A stretch of DNA of 11,102 nt from Actinomycetes bacterium (lineage in GTDB: Bacteria; Actinomycetota; Actinomycetes; Streptosporangiales; Streptosporangiaceae). Numbering within the stretch: position 1 is the stretch's first letter; every line of letters begins with the position of its first letter. The position numbers were made by a program, and so were the translations under genes. Under the pieces are notes generated by a model. The model had not been told where the DNA came from and did no database searches. It saw only the letters and a program-made list of their open reading frames with translations. This document shows, piece after piece, positions 1 through 6,944 of this stretch. The stretch covers positions 1 through 11,102 of the forward strand of contig JAOPYP010000012.1 of the NCBI GenBank assembly GCA_025964635.1. Direction: 5' to 3'.

Positions 1-127
1 TGGACGCCCCGCTCGGGGCGGCGGCGCGGCCCAGCGAGCCGTCGTCGAGGGCGACCTCGACTTCGAGGGTGGGGTTTCCGCGGGAATCCAGAATCTGCCT
101 GGCGTGCACCGCCTCGATCGAGGCCAC
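1..127 (-). CDS. eno: Enolase, N-terminal 42 residues (gene runs off left edge)
   Basis: Enolase converts 2-phosphoglycerate to phosphoenolpyruvate in cytoplasmic glycolysis. Only the amino terminus is present. Read on the minus strand it gives the family signature around residues 3-20 (IEAVHARQILDSRGNPTLEV), followed by a partial PSGAS near the edge, which is the start of the mobile catalytic loop. The GTG at 127-125 is chosen because an AGGAG ribosome site lies 5 bases upstream and the conserved IEAVHARQ begins at residue 4, as in other actinobacterial enolases. mazG lies upstream on the same strand, but a strong hairpin and about 110 bases separate them, so eno is probably transcribed mainly from its own promoter. 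Identity is certain; completeness cannot be judged. Confidence 0.96.
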   Translation of the reverse strand, partial: MASIEAVHARQILDSRGNPTLEVEVALDDGSLGRAAAPSGAS

Positions 128-164
128 AACGACTCCTGAAGCTCGGCTGACTTGTCCGCAATCG

Positions 165-170
165 AGCCTA
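165..170 (-). promoter_or_regulatory. Candidate -10 element for eno
   Basis: The minus strand reads TAGGCT, a common actinobacterial -10 form (TAnnnT), 37 bases before the eno GTG. Bases about 17 upstream (GCCGAC, 188-193) match a -35 box only weakly. A start near 158 would leave a short leader carrying the AGGAG ribosome site. The spacing is sensible, but this is pattern matching only. Confidence 0.35.
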
Positions 171-205
171 GTGGAGTCGCGGCGGGGGTCGGCACCGGCC
201 ACGCC

Positions 206-232
206 GACCGGTGACGGTCTCCGTCACCGGTC
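206..232 (-). terminator. Perfect 12-bp hairpin after mazG
   Basis: GACCGGTGACGG (206-217) and its exact reverse complement (221-232) enclose a 3-base TCT loop. The hairpin begins 6 bases past the mazG stop codon and ends before the eno promoter region. There is no T-tract on either strand, which is common for hairpin terminators proposed in high-GC actinobacteria. It probably ends the mfd/lipoprotein/mazG transcript or protects its 3' end. The palindrome could also bind a protein. Confidence 0.55.
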
Positions 233-238
233 ACGGTC

Positions 239-1354
239 TCAGCCGCCAGCCTGGTCCGGTTCAGCCCCGCCCTGCTCCCAGCGGCGCACCTGGTCGGCGT
301 AGCGGCGGGCGGCGGCGCGCAGCTCAAGCTCGGGGTCCAGGCCCGCCGCCCGGGCCTGGGCCACCAGCTGGAACAGCTCCGCCCCGAGGCGGCTGCCCTC
401 CTCAGGGCCGCCCGGGACGGCCAGATCCGGGGGGAGGCCGGCCCGCTCGGCGCGCCGTTGCAGCTGGGCGGCGAGGGCCAGCGCGGGCTGGCCGAACGGC
501 ACCCCGTCCAGGGCCGAGCCGGGCCCGTCGCCGGTATCCCGCTCGGCGGCCTTGATCGCGTCCCAGTTGGCGGTCACCTCGTCCGGGCCGGACACGGTCA
601 CGTCCCCGAACACGTGCGGGTGCCGCCGGACGAGCTTGGTCACGATGCTGTCGGCCACGTCATCCACGGTGAACCCGGTGCCGTCGGTGCGCTCGGCGGC
701 GACCCGGGCATGGAACATGACCTGGAGCAGGACGTCCCCGAGTTCCTCGCGCAGCGCGGCCCGGTCGCCGCTCTCCAGCGCGTCCAGCGCCTCGTACGAC
801 TCCTCGAGCAGGTAGGGCGCCAGCGACTCGTGCGTCTGCCTGGCGTCCCACGGGCACTTCCGGCGCAGCGTATCCATCACGGACACCAGGGTGAGCAGCT
901 CCCCGCCGGGCAGCGCCAAGGACCCGTAGAGCAGCTCGACGGCCGTGTCAGGCGGCCCGTCGCGCCCACCCAGCTCGTCGGCCAGCGCCAGCGGGCCCGG
1001 GATCACGCCCGCGGGGCGGCCCGGCGGGTCAGGCGGGCACAGCCACACCACGGTGCGGGCTTCCCCGGCTACCGCCTCGGTCAGCCGCCGGGCGGTGACC
1101 GCCGCGTCGTCCTCGCCGGGCGCACCGTGCTGATCGCCCGGCAGCACAGTCCAGGCGATCCCCGCCTCGTCCAGCGCGGGCAGCAGCGGGTGATCGGCCG
1201 AAGGAGCCAGCACCCGCGCGGCCCCGGCCAGGGTCTGCCACGCGGGCCAGCTGAGCAGGCCCGCCCGGACCGTGGGCGCCGTCACCAGCAGCACCAGACG
1301 CCGGCCCTCGCCCGGGCTTCGCGCGGTCGGACCGTTGGCTGCCTGGTCGTTCAC
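239..1354 (-). CDS. mazG: MazG nucleoside triphosphate pyrophosphohydrolase
   Basis: This cytoplasmic house-cleaning enzyme hydrolyses (d)NTPs, including damaged ones, to the monophosphate and pyrophosphate. The protein is 371 residues. Residues 20-150 form an N-terminal extension like that of other actinobacterial MazG proteins, possibly a decayed tetrapyrrole-methylase-type domain. The catalytic MazG domain spans about 155-272. It shows KCPWDARQTHESL (166-178), the metal-binding EESYE (184-188) and EELGD (203-207), and RRHPHVFGD (243-251). A second MazG repeat (about 282-360, starting GVPFGQPALALA) is recognisable, but its EExGDLL-type motif reads SRLGAELF, so it lacks the metal ligands and is probably structural. 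The GTG start at 1354 lies 19 bases behind the lipoprotein stop and has only a weak ribosome site, which suggests translation linked to the operon upstream. Identity is firm; substrate preference is not shown. Confidence 0.93.
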   Translation of the reverse strand: MNDQAANGPTARSPGEGRRLVLLVTAPTVRAGLLSWPAWQTLAGAARVLAPSADHPLLPALDEAGIAWTVLPGDQHGAPGEDDAAVTARRLTEAVAGEARTVVWLCPPDPPGRPAGVIPGPLALADELGGRDGPPDTAVELLYGSLALPGGELLTLVSVMDTLRRKCPWDARQTHESLAPYLLEESYEALDALESGDRAALREELGDVLLQVMFHARVAAERTDGTGFTVDDVADSIVTKLVRRHPHVFGDVTVSGPDEVTANWDAIKAAERDTGDGPGSALDGVPFGQPALALAAQLQRRAERAGLPPDLAVPGGPEEGSRLGAELFQLVAQARAAGLDPELELRAAARRYADQVRRWEQGGAEPDQAGG

Positions 1355-1373
1355 GAGATCGCGTCCGGCAGCC

Positions 1374-2063
1374 CTAGCAAGCCGGCGTCAGCTGCGGGGA
1401 CGAGGTCGCGGACGCGCTGGGACTGGGCGACGCGGTCCCCGGGGCCGCGGCGAGCTTGTTCGGCACCGCCACCACCGACACCTGGCTGTAGTCGAGCTGC
1501 CCGAACTGCGGGTTGACCTGGATGCCCATGCTCTTCGCCGCGCGGCACTGGGACTTGTTGAACTGGTTGCCCAGGGCCTGCAGGGCCGCGGAGGCGGTGG
1601 GCAGTTTCCCGCCGTCCAGCCGGGCCAGCAGCTGGTTCTGGATCGCGATGTACCGGCCCAGCTCGGGCACCTGGTCCGGCGGCACCCCGTTGGCCACGGC
1701 CAGCTCGGTGAGCGTGACCTTGCTCTGCTTGGCCTGCGCGGCCGCGGAGGCGGTCGCCTGCTGCACCTCACTGCGGGTGATGGTCAGGTGGTAGCGCTCG
1801 GCCATCTTGTCCCGGACCCGGAACCGGAGCAGCCAGCTGAGCACCTCCTGCGGCATCTGCGACGCCTGGAACTGGAGCTGGACCTTGGCCTTGTCCGCCT
1901 TGTACGCGGCGTCCAGGTTGCTCACCTCGGCCGTCAGGGTCGCGGTGGGGATCCGCGATGTGTGCGTGACGGCCGCCGCGCCCAGCCGGACGGTCCCGCA
2001 GGCGGACAGCGCGAGCGCCGCGGCCAGCGCCGCGGCGGTCAGGGTGATGGGGGTGCGGAGCAC
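1374..2063 (-). CDS. Lipoprotein with SurA-type N-terminal region
   Basis: The 229-residue protein begins with a short basic and hydrophobic signal ending in the lipobox LSAC, with the lipidated cysteine at residue 22. It should be anchored outside the cytoplasmic membrane. From about residue 27 (GAAAV) to 195 it resembles the SurA N-terminal chaperone region: helical, rich in Gln and Ala, then VNPQFGQLDYSQ (183-194), which matches the VNPRFG tail seen in this family. No parvulin peptidyl-prolyl isomerase domain is present, so any role is chaperone-like holding of secreted proteins. The tail (207-224) is rich in Ser, Pro and Ala, and the chain ends in a cysteine (C229). With C173 that leaves two cysteines that could pair outside the cell. 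The GTG start is supported by an AAAGGGA ribosome site and the correctly placed signal. It sits between mfd and mazG, an order conserved in many actinobacteria. Confidence 0.85.
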   Translation of the reverse strand: MLRTPITLTAAALAAALALSACGTVRLGAAAVTHTSRIPTATLTAEVSNLDAAYKADKAKVQLQFQASQMPQEVLSWLLRFRVRDKMAERYHLTITRSEVQQATASAAAQAKQSKVTLTELAVANGVPPDQVPELGRYIAIQNQLLARLDGGKLPTASAALQALGNQFNKSQCRAAKSMGIQVNPQFGQLDYSQVSVVAVPNKLAAAPGTASPSPSASATSSPQLTPAC

Positions 2064-2092
2064 GACGGCGTCCCTTTCCTATCCCTCAGGTG

Positions 2093-5000
2093 TCACGGTG
2101 CGTCTGGCTCGAAGACAGCCCCGACGAGCTGCCCGCACCAGGTCAGGAGTTCGGTGTCCCGGAGCAGCGGGGCCCCCGGCGGGGCGGGCTGTCCCGGGCG
2201 CCGGCCTGATCCTGCCCTGGGCACCGGTACGAGCATGCTACGGGTGGCCGGCTTGAGCACGGTCTTCGGGTACAGCCGCTCGACCCGGACCTGCCGCGAG
2301 TCGGGCAGGTCGGCCGGGGAGAACCGGATGAACGTGCCCTGCTGGACAATGTCGGTCAGCCCGGCCCGCCGCGCCCGGGCCCGCAACCGGGCCACGTCGA
2401 GCAGGTTGGCCACCGGCTCGGGCGGCGGCCCGTAACGGTCGGCGAGCTCGTCCCGGGCCTCCGCGGCGTCCTCGGGGGTATCGATGGCCGCGATCCGGGT
2501 GTAGGCCTCCAGGCGCAGCCGCTCGCCGGGCACGTAGTCGTGCGGGATGTGGGCGTTGACCGGCAGCTCGACCCGGACCTCGGGCCGCTCCGCGGGCCCG
2601 TCGCCCTTCAGCTCGCTGACCGCCTCGCCGATCATCCGCACGTACAGGTCGAACCCGACCCCGGCGATGTGCCCGGACTGCTCCCCGCCGAGCAGGTTGC
2701 CCGCCCCGCGGATCTCCAGGTCCTTCAGGGCCACGTACATGCCCGCCCCGGCCTCGGTGTGCTGGGCGATCGTGGCCAGCCGCTCGTGCGCGGTCTCGGT
2801 CAGCGGCACCTCCGGCGGGTACAGGAAGTAGGCGTACCCGCGCTCGGTGCTGCGCCCGACCCGGCCGCGCAGCTGGTGCAGCTGGGGCAGCCCGTAGGTG
2901 TCGGCGCGGTCCACGATCAGCGTGTTGGCGTTGGGGATGTCCAGCCCGGACTCGATGATGGTGGTGGACACCAGCACGTCGAACTTGCGGTCCACGAAGT
3001 CGTTCATGATCCGCTCGAGCGTGTGCTCGTTCATCTGGCCGTGGGCCACCGCGACCCGCGCCTCCGGGACCAGCTCGCCGAGCCGGGCGGCCACCCGGCT
3101 GATCGAGCTCACCCGGTTGTGCACGAAGAACACCTGGCCGTCGCGGAGCAGCTCACGCCGGATGGCCGCGCCGATCTGCTTCTCGTCGTACGCCCCGACC
3201 AGGGTGAGCACCGGATGGCGCTCCTCGGGCGGGGTCAGGATGGTGGACATCTCCCGGATGCCGGCGATGCCCATCTCCAGCGTGCGCGGGATCGGGGTGG
3301 CCGACATGGCCAGCACGTCCACCTCGGTGCGCATCCGCTTGAGGTACTCCTTGTGCTCCACCCCGAATCGCTGCTCCTCGTCGAGGATGACCAGCCCGAG
3401 CCGGGAGAAGTGGGTGTCCGGGGACAGCAGCCGGTGCGTGCCGACCACCACGTCCACCTTGCCCGCGCTCATGTCTTCCCGGACCCGGGCCGCCTCGGCG
3501 TCGCTGGCGAACCGGGACAGGCTCGCGACCGTGACGGGGAACGGCGCGAACCGCTCGCTGAACGTGGCGTAGTGCTGCTGGGCGAGCAGCGTGGTCGGCA
3601 CCAGCACCGCGACCTGCTGGCCGTCCTGGACCGCCTTGAACGCGGCCCGCACCGCGATCTCGGTCTTGCCGTACCCGACGTCCCCGCAGATCAGCCGGTC
3701 CATCGGGACCGGGCGTTCCATGTCCCGCTTGACCTCGTCGATAGCCTCCAGCTGGTCGGGGGTCTCCACGTACGGGAACGCGTCCTCCAGCTCCCGCTGC
3801 CACGGGGTGTCCGGGCCGAACGCGTGCCCGGGCGAGGCCATCCGCGCCGAGTACAGCCGGATCAGCTCGCCCGCGATCTGCCGGACCGCCTTGCGCGCCC
3901 GGCCCTTGGTCTTGGCCCAGTCCGCCCCGCCCAGCCGGTGCAGGCTCGGCGCCTCGCCGCCGACGTAGCGGGTGACCTGGTCGAGCTGGTCGGTGGGCAC
4001 GTACAGCCGGTCCGGCGGCTGGCCGCGCTTGCTCGGCGCGTACTCGATGACCAGGTATTCCCGGGTGGCGCCCTGGATGGTGCGGCTGGTCATCTCCAGG
4101 TAGCGGCCCACGCCGTGCTGCTCGTGCACGACGTAGTCACCCGTCTGGAGCTGCAGCGGGTCGATGCCGGGACGCCGCCGGGTCGGCATCCGCATGTCCT
4201 TGCTGGCGGTCCGCTGCCCGGCCAGATCCTCCTCGGTGAGCACCGCGAGCCGGACCGACGGCCAGGTGAACCCCAGCCCGATCAGCCCGGTACTGACGTA
4301 CGGCACGGACGGCTCGGGCGGCTGGTCCAGGTCGCCGAGGCGGGCCCCGATGTCCTCGCCGCGCAGCATCTCGGCCAGCCGCTGGGCGGGCCCGTTGCCC
4401 TCGGTGACCAGCACCACCCGCCAGCCGTCGGCCAGCCACTGGCGCACGTCCGCGAGGGCGCGCGCCGTCTCGCCCCGGTAGCCGGGCACGGGTGCGGCTT
4501 GCATCTGCAACGAAACGCGGTCCCCGGCATCGGGTTCCGCCTCGCCGGTGCCCTCCGCCCCCGGTGCCTCCGGCCCGGCTGGATAAGCACTGCTGAAGGG
4601 GGTCACCGTCCACCAGGCGATGCCCAGGTGCCGGGCCGCCGCCCGGACCTCGGGCAGCGGCTGGAAGGCGGCCGCGCCCAGGTCGATGGGGGCCTGGCCG
4701 CCCGCGGCGGCGTTCACCCACGAGGCCTGGAGGAACTCCTGGCTGGTCCGGACCAGGTCGTCAGCCCGGGCCCAGATCCGCTCGGGATCGCAGGCCAGCA
4801 CCAGGCCGCCCGGGGGCACGTGGTCGAGCAGCAGCTCCATCCGGTCGGCCAGCACCGGCGCGAACGCCTCCATGCCCTCGACCGGGATGCCGTCGGCCAG
4901 TTTGCCCAGAATCTCGGCCAGCCCGGGATGATCCTCCGCGAGTCGCCTGGCCCGCTCCCGCACCTGCGGGGTGAGCAGCACTTCCCGGCACGGGGGTGCC

Positions 5001-5710
5001 CACAGCCCCTCCGCGGCGGCGTGCAGGCTGCGCTGGTCGGCCGCGCGGAAGTACCGGACCTCCTCGACCGTGTCCCCCCAGAACTCCACCCGCAGCGGGT
5101 GCTCTTCGGTGGGCGGGAACACGTCCAGGATGCCGCCGCGGACCGCGATCTCGCCGCGGTGCTCGACCAGGTCGGTGCGCGCATAGCCGATCTCGACCAG
5201 GTGCGCGATGACTTCCTCGAAGGCGGCGGCCTGGCCGCTGCGCAGCGCCACCGGCTCCAGGTCGCCGAGCCCGCTCACCATCGGCTGGAGCAGGCTGCGC
5301 ACCGGGGTGACCAGCACCGTGACAGGCCCGGACCGGGCGCTCCCGGAGTCGGGGTGGGCGAGCCTGCGCAGCACGGCGAGCCGCCGTCCCGACGTGTCCG
5401 AGCGGGGTGACAGCCGTTCGTGCGGGAGGGTCTCCCAGGCCGGGAAGCAGGCCACCGTGCCCGCCGGCAGCAGCGAGCCCAGCGCGCTGGTGAGGTCGTC
5501 CGCCTCGCGCGCGGTCGCCGTCACCGCGAGGACGAACCGGGGCTGGCTCGCGGTGGCATCGCCGGCCGCGGGACTGGTGGCGATGGAGGCGGCCAGGAAG
5601 GGGCGGAGCGCGGGCGGCGCGACCAGGTCGGTGTCAGCGTCGCCCTGGCTCAGGGCGCGCTGCAGCTGGGGATCCGCGGCGATGACGCTGAGCAGTCCAG
5701 CGAGGCTCAT
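2093..5710 (-). CDS. mfd: Transcription-repair coupling factor Mfd
   Basis: Mfd is an ATP-driven DNA translocase that removes RNA polymerase stalled at lesions and recruits UvrA. The 1205-residue length fits the family (about 1150-1230). Order of parts: UvrB-like region (about 55-350, with FPAWETLPHERLSP at 89-102 and HRGEIAVRGGILDVFP at 184-199); a variable linker with a Glu/Pro-rich stretch (377-397); the RNA polymerase-interacting domain (about 522-590, GDYVVHEQHGVGRY); the translocase with Walker A GDVGYGKTE (676-684), DEEQ box (777-780), SATPIPRT (803-810), TTIIESGLDIPNANT (916-930), QLRGRVGRS (946-954) and a TRG region (about 1000-1015); and the C-terminal regulatory domain. ATG at 5710 is preferred to an in-frame GTG at 5752 because AAGGA lies 6 bases upstream and the family begins MSLxGLL. 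It is probably the first gene of the operon with the lipoprotein and mazG. Confidence 0.97.
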   Translation of the reverse strand: MSLAGLLSVIAADPQLQRALSQGDADTDLVAPPALRPFLAASIATSPAAGDATASQPRFVLAVTATAREADDLTSALGSLLPAGTVACFPAWETLPHERLSPRSDTSGRRLAVLRRLAHPDSGSARSGPVTVLVTPVRSLLQPMVSGLGDLEPVALRSGQAAAFEEVIAHLVEIGYARTDLVEHRGEIAVRGGILDVFPPTEEHPLRVEFWGDTVEEVRYFRAADQRSLHAAAEGLWAPPCREVLLTPQVRERARRLAEDHPGLAEILGKLADGIPVEGMEAFAPVLADRMELLLDHVPPGGLVLACDPERIWARADDLVRTSQEFLQASWVNAAAGGQAPIDLGAAAFQPLPEVRAAARHLGIAWWTVTPFSSAYPAGPEAPGAEGTGEAEPDAGDRVSLQMQAAPVPGYRGETARALADVRQWLADGWRVVLVTEGNGPAQRLAEMLRGEDIGARLGDLDQPPEPSVPYVSTGLIGLGFTWPSVRLAVLTEEDLAGQRTASKDMRMPTRRRPGIDPLQLQTGDYVVHEQHGVGRYLEMTSRTIQGATREYLVIEYAPSKRGQPPDRLYVPTDQLDQVTRYVGGEAPSLHRLGGADWAKTKGRARKAVRQIAGELIRLYSARMASPGHAFGPDTPWQRELEDAFPYVETPDQLEAIDEVKRDMERPVPMDRLICGDVGYGKTEIAVRAAFKAVQDGQQVAVLVPTTLLAQQHYATFSERFAPFPVTVASLSRFASDAEAARVREDMSAGKVDVVVGTHRLLSPDTHFSRLGLVILDEEQRFGVEHKEYLKRMRTEVDVLAMSATPIPRTLEMGIAGIREMSTILTPPEERHPVLTLVGAYDEKQIGAAIRRELLRDGQVFFVHNRVSSISRVAARLGELVPEARVAVAHGQMNEHTLERIMNDFVDRKFDVLVSTTIIESGLDIPNANTLIVDRADTYGLPQLHQLRGRVGRSTERGYAYFLYPPEVPLTETAHERLATIAQHTEAGAGMYVALKDLEIRGAGNLLGGEQSGHIAGVGFDLYVRMIGEAVSELKGDGPAERPEVRVELPVNAHIPHDYVPGERLRLEAYTRIAAIDTPEDAAEARDELADRYGPPPEPVANLLDVARLRARARRAGLTDIVQQGTFIRFSPADLPDSRQVRVERLYPKTVLKPATRSMLVPVPRAGSGRRPGQPAPPGAPLLRDTELLTWCGQLVGAVFEPDAP

Positions 5711-5757
5711 GGTGTCCTTGGGGTCAGCCCGAATGGCTGGGGTAGGCAGCACGAAAG

Positions 5758-5773
5758 GCCCGCGCTGGCGGGC
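5758..5773 (-). other. GC hairpin in the mfd leader
   Basis: GCCCGC and GCGGGC form a perfect 6-bp stem with a 4-base loop. On the minus strand the stem is followed by CTTTCGT, a short run of three Ts. It lies 48 bases before the mfd ATG. It could be a weak attenuator or just leader structure; the stem is short and the T-run poor. Confidence 0.3.
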
Positions 5774-5808
5774 AGCGGGGGTCCGGAGCCCTCACGCGGG
5801 ATACCACT

Positions 5809-5814
5809 AGCTTA
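5809..5814 (-). promoter_or_regulatory. Candidate -10 element for mfd
   Basis: The minus strand reads TAAGCT, matching TAnnnT, about 100 bases before the mfd ATG. No convincing -35 box is visible 16-18 bases upstream. It is the best candidate in the divergent interval, which must hold promoters for both mfd and the methyltransferase-like gene. Confidence 0.3.
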
Positions 5815-5913
5815 CGTTCCGGGCACCGCCCCTTGGACCCGGCTCAGGCCGGCCGCCGGGCCCGCGGCATCGATTGCCCCGGGCGGGTCGACGACTATTC
5901 GCATCCACAGGAC

Positions 5914-5919
5914 TACGCT
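5914..5919 (+). promoter_or_regulatory. -10 element of a probable leaderless promoter for the methyltransferase-like gene
   Basis: TACGCT ends 8 bases before the GTG at 5928, and no Shine-Dalgarno-like sequence precedes that GTG. A transcript starting at or next to the GTG would be leaderless, a common arrangement in actinobacteria. The -35 region (around 5888-5896, TCGACGACT) is only a fair match. Confidence 0.45.
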
Positions 5920-5927
5920 ATGTGTTT

Positions 5928-6788
5928 GTGACATCGGTGAGCGGTGTTCCGGGGGGCGGCACGGCCGGCCCCGATGTTGCCCGTGCCCAGGGGCGCCACG
6001 CCCAGGCCAGGCCGCCGCGGGTGCGCCGCCCCCGCGCTGGCCAGCCCACGGCGCAGGCGCGGGCCGCACCGGAGACCGCGCTGTTCAGCCACTGGGCGCA
6101 GGGGTACGCGGGCGAGCGGTTCGGGCAGCCGATCGCCGTGCTGCTGGCGGGCGCGGTCACCGCCGCCGGTGACCTGGGCGCCGCCGGGCTGCGCGCGGCC
6201 GGCGCCGACCTCAGCTTCGGCCTGGTGGACGACGACCAGCCGGTCACCCGGGCCGCACTGGGCAGCCATCCGGCCCTGGCCCGGTGCACCCTCGGGGATC
6301 TGCGGACGGTGCCGCTGCCCCAGCGCTCCTTCGACATCGTGCAGTGCACGCTGCTGCTGGAGCGGATCGCGCATGCCGAGCTGGTGCTGGACCGTCTGGT
6401 CGACGCGCTCAAGCCAGGCGGCCTGCTGTGCCTGCAGGTCCGCGACCGGGACTGCGCGGCCGGCTTCCTGGACCGGATGCTGCCCGGATGGACCCGGCGG
6501 ATGATCTGGCGCCGGCACCGTCCCGGCCGCCCGGGGCCGCATCCGGCCGTGTACGAGCGGGTCGCCTCGGTCCGCGGCGTCCAGTCCTACGCGCTGATGC
6601 GCGGCCTGGTGATCGCCGGGCAGCAGCCGCTGGGCGGGCTGGCCGGTGGTCTGCACCCGGCACCCCGGGGCTACCTGGCCGCCCAGAAGGTGGTCGCGGC
6701 GCTGTCCCGGGGCCGGCTGACCGCCGCGCACGAGGAACTCCTCTATGTCATGCGCAAGCCGGAGAACCGGTTCGCCCGGATCCTCTGA
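5928..6788 (+). CDS. Class I SAM-dependent methyltransferase-like protein
   Basis: The 286-residue protein starts with about 48 residues of disordered sequence rich in Arg, Pro and Ala, followed by FSHWAQGYAGERFG (53-66). The best methyltransferase evidence is in the middle: GDLRTVPLPQRSFDIVQC (123-140), then LLLERIAHAELVLDRLVDAL (142-161) and KPGGLLCLQVRDRD (162-175). This is the usual motif II/III pattern of the Methyltransf_11 fold. The glycine-rich SAM loop (GxGxG) expected before it is missing; the corresponding stretch reads LSFGLVDDDQ (95-104). It may therefore bind SAM in an altered way or not at all. The C-terminal part (PGPHPAVYE at 202-210, LMRGLVIAG at 223-231) looks like that of other actinobacterial proteins of this type. 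The substrate is unknown. Start: GTG at 5928, matching a leaderless promoter; an in-frame ATG at 5874 has no ribosome site and lies before the -10. Confidence 0.72.
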   Translation: MTSVSGVPGGGTAGPDVARAQGRHAQARPPRVRRPRAGQPTAQARAAPETALFSHWAQGYAGERFGQPIAVLLAGAVTAAGDLGAAGLRAAGADLSFGLVDDDQPVTRAALGSHPALARCTLGDLRTVPLPQRSFDIVQCTLLLERIAHAELVLDRLVDALKPGGLLCLQVRDRDCAAGFLDRMLPGWTRRMIWRRHRPGRPGPHPAVYERVASVRGVQSYALMRGLVIAGQQPLGGLAGGLHPAPRGYLAAQKVVAALSRGRLTAAHEELLYVMRKPENRFARIL

Positions 6789-6842
6789 GCAGAGTCCCCC
6801 GAGCAGGGTCCTCTGGGCAGAGTCCTCTGCACAGGTGCCTGG
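6773..6842 (+). repeat. Imperfect 14-bp tandem repeat spanning the methyltransferase stop codon
   Basis: Three clear 14-base units follow one another: GAGCAGAGTCCCCC (6787-6800), GAGCAGGGTCCTCT (6801-6814) and GGGCAGAGTCCTCT (6815-6828). A decayed fourth lies at 6829-6842, and a partial one (GGATCCTCT) in the last codons of the gene. The first unit overlaps the TGA stop. Within the array CAGAG and CTCTG alternate, so GCAGAGTCCTCTGC (6817-6830) is an inverted repeat with a 2-base centre. It may act as a protein-binding array or 3' structure, or be a slippage product; function is unknown. Confidence 0.75.
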
Positions 6843-6873
6843 CTCACCTCCCCTGGCCCGTGTAGCCTCTGGT

Positions 6874-6890
6874 TGCCTAGCAGATAGGCA
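6874..6890 (+). other. Inverted repeat upstream of the APS kinase fusion gene
   Basis: TGCCTA and TAGGCA (6-bp arms, 5-base GCAGA centre) lie about 55 bases before the GTG at 6945. A TAGCCT at 6863-6868 just upstream could be a -10 element, placing this repeat near the transcript start. A repressor operator or leader hairpin would both fit. Confidence 0.4.
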
Positions 6891-6944
6891 CGGCTTTGGT
6901 TGATCCGCCCCGGGAGCGGGCGCGGCGCCGGACGGAGGGGGAAC

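Noticed and set aside
458..1516. A 352-codon plus-strand frame opposite mazG.
   Set aside because: Antisense shadow of a clear MazG gene; composition typical of a reverse-strand frame.
1272..2435. A 387-codon plus-strand frame across the lipoprotein and the end of mfd.
   Set aside because: It crosses three minus-strand genes and their gaps, and shows no recognisable domain.
2540..5410. A 956-codon open frame on the plus strand opposite mfd.
   Set aside because: It mirrors the Mfd coding frame, gives repetitive His/Val/Gly/Arg-rich sequence without motifs, and has no ribosome site.
5711..5752. A 14-residue N-terminal extension of Mfd from a GTG at 5752.
   Set aside because: The ATG at 5710 has a good AAGGA site and gives the normal family start.
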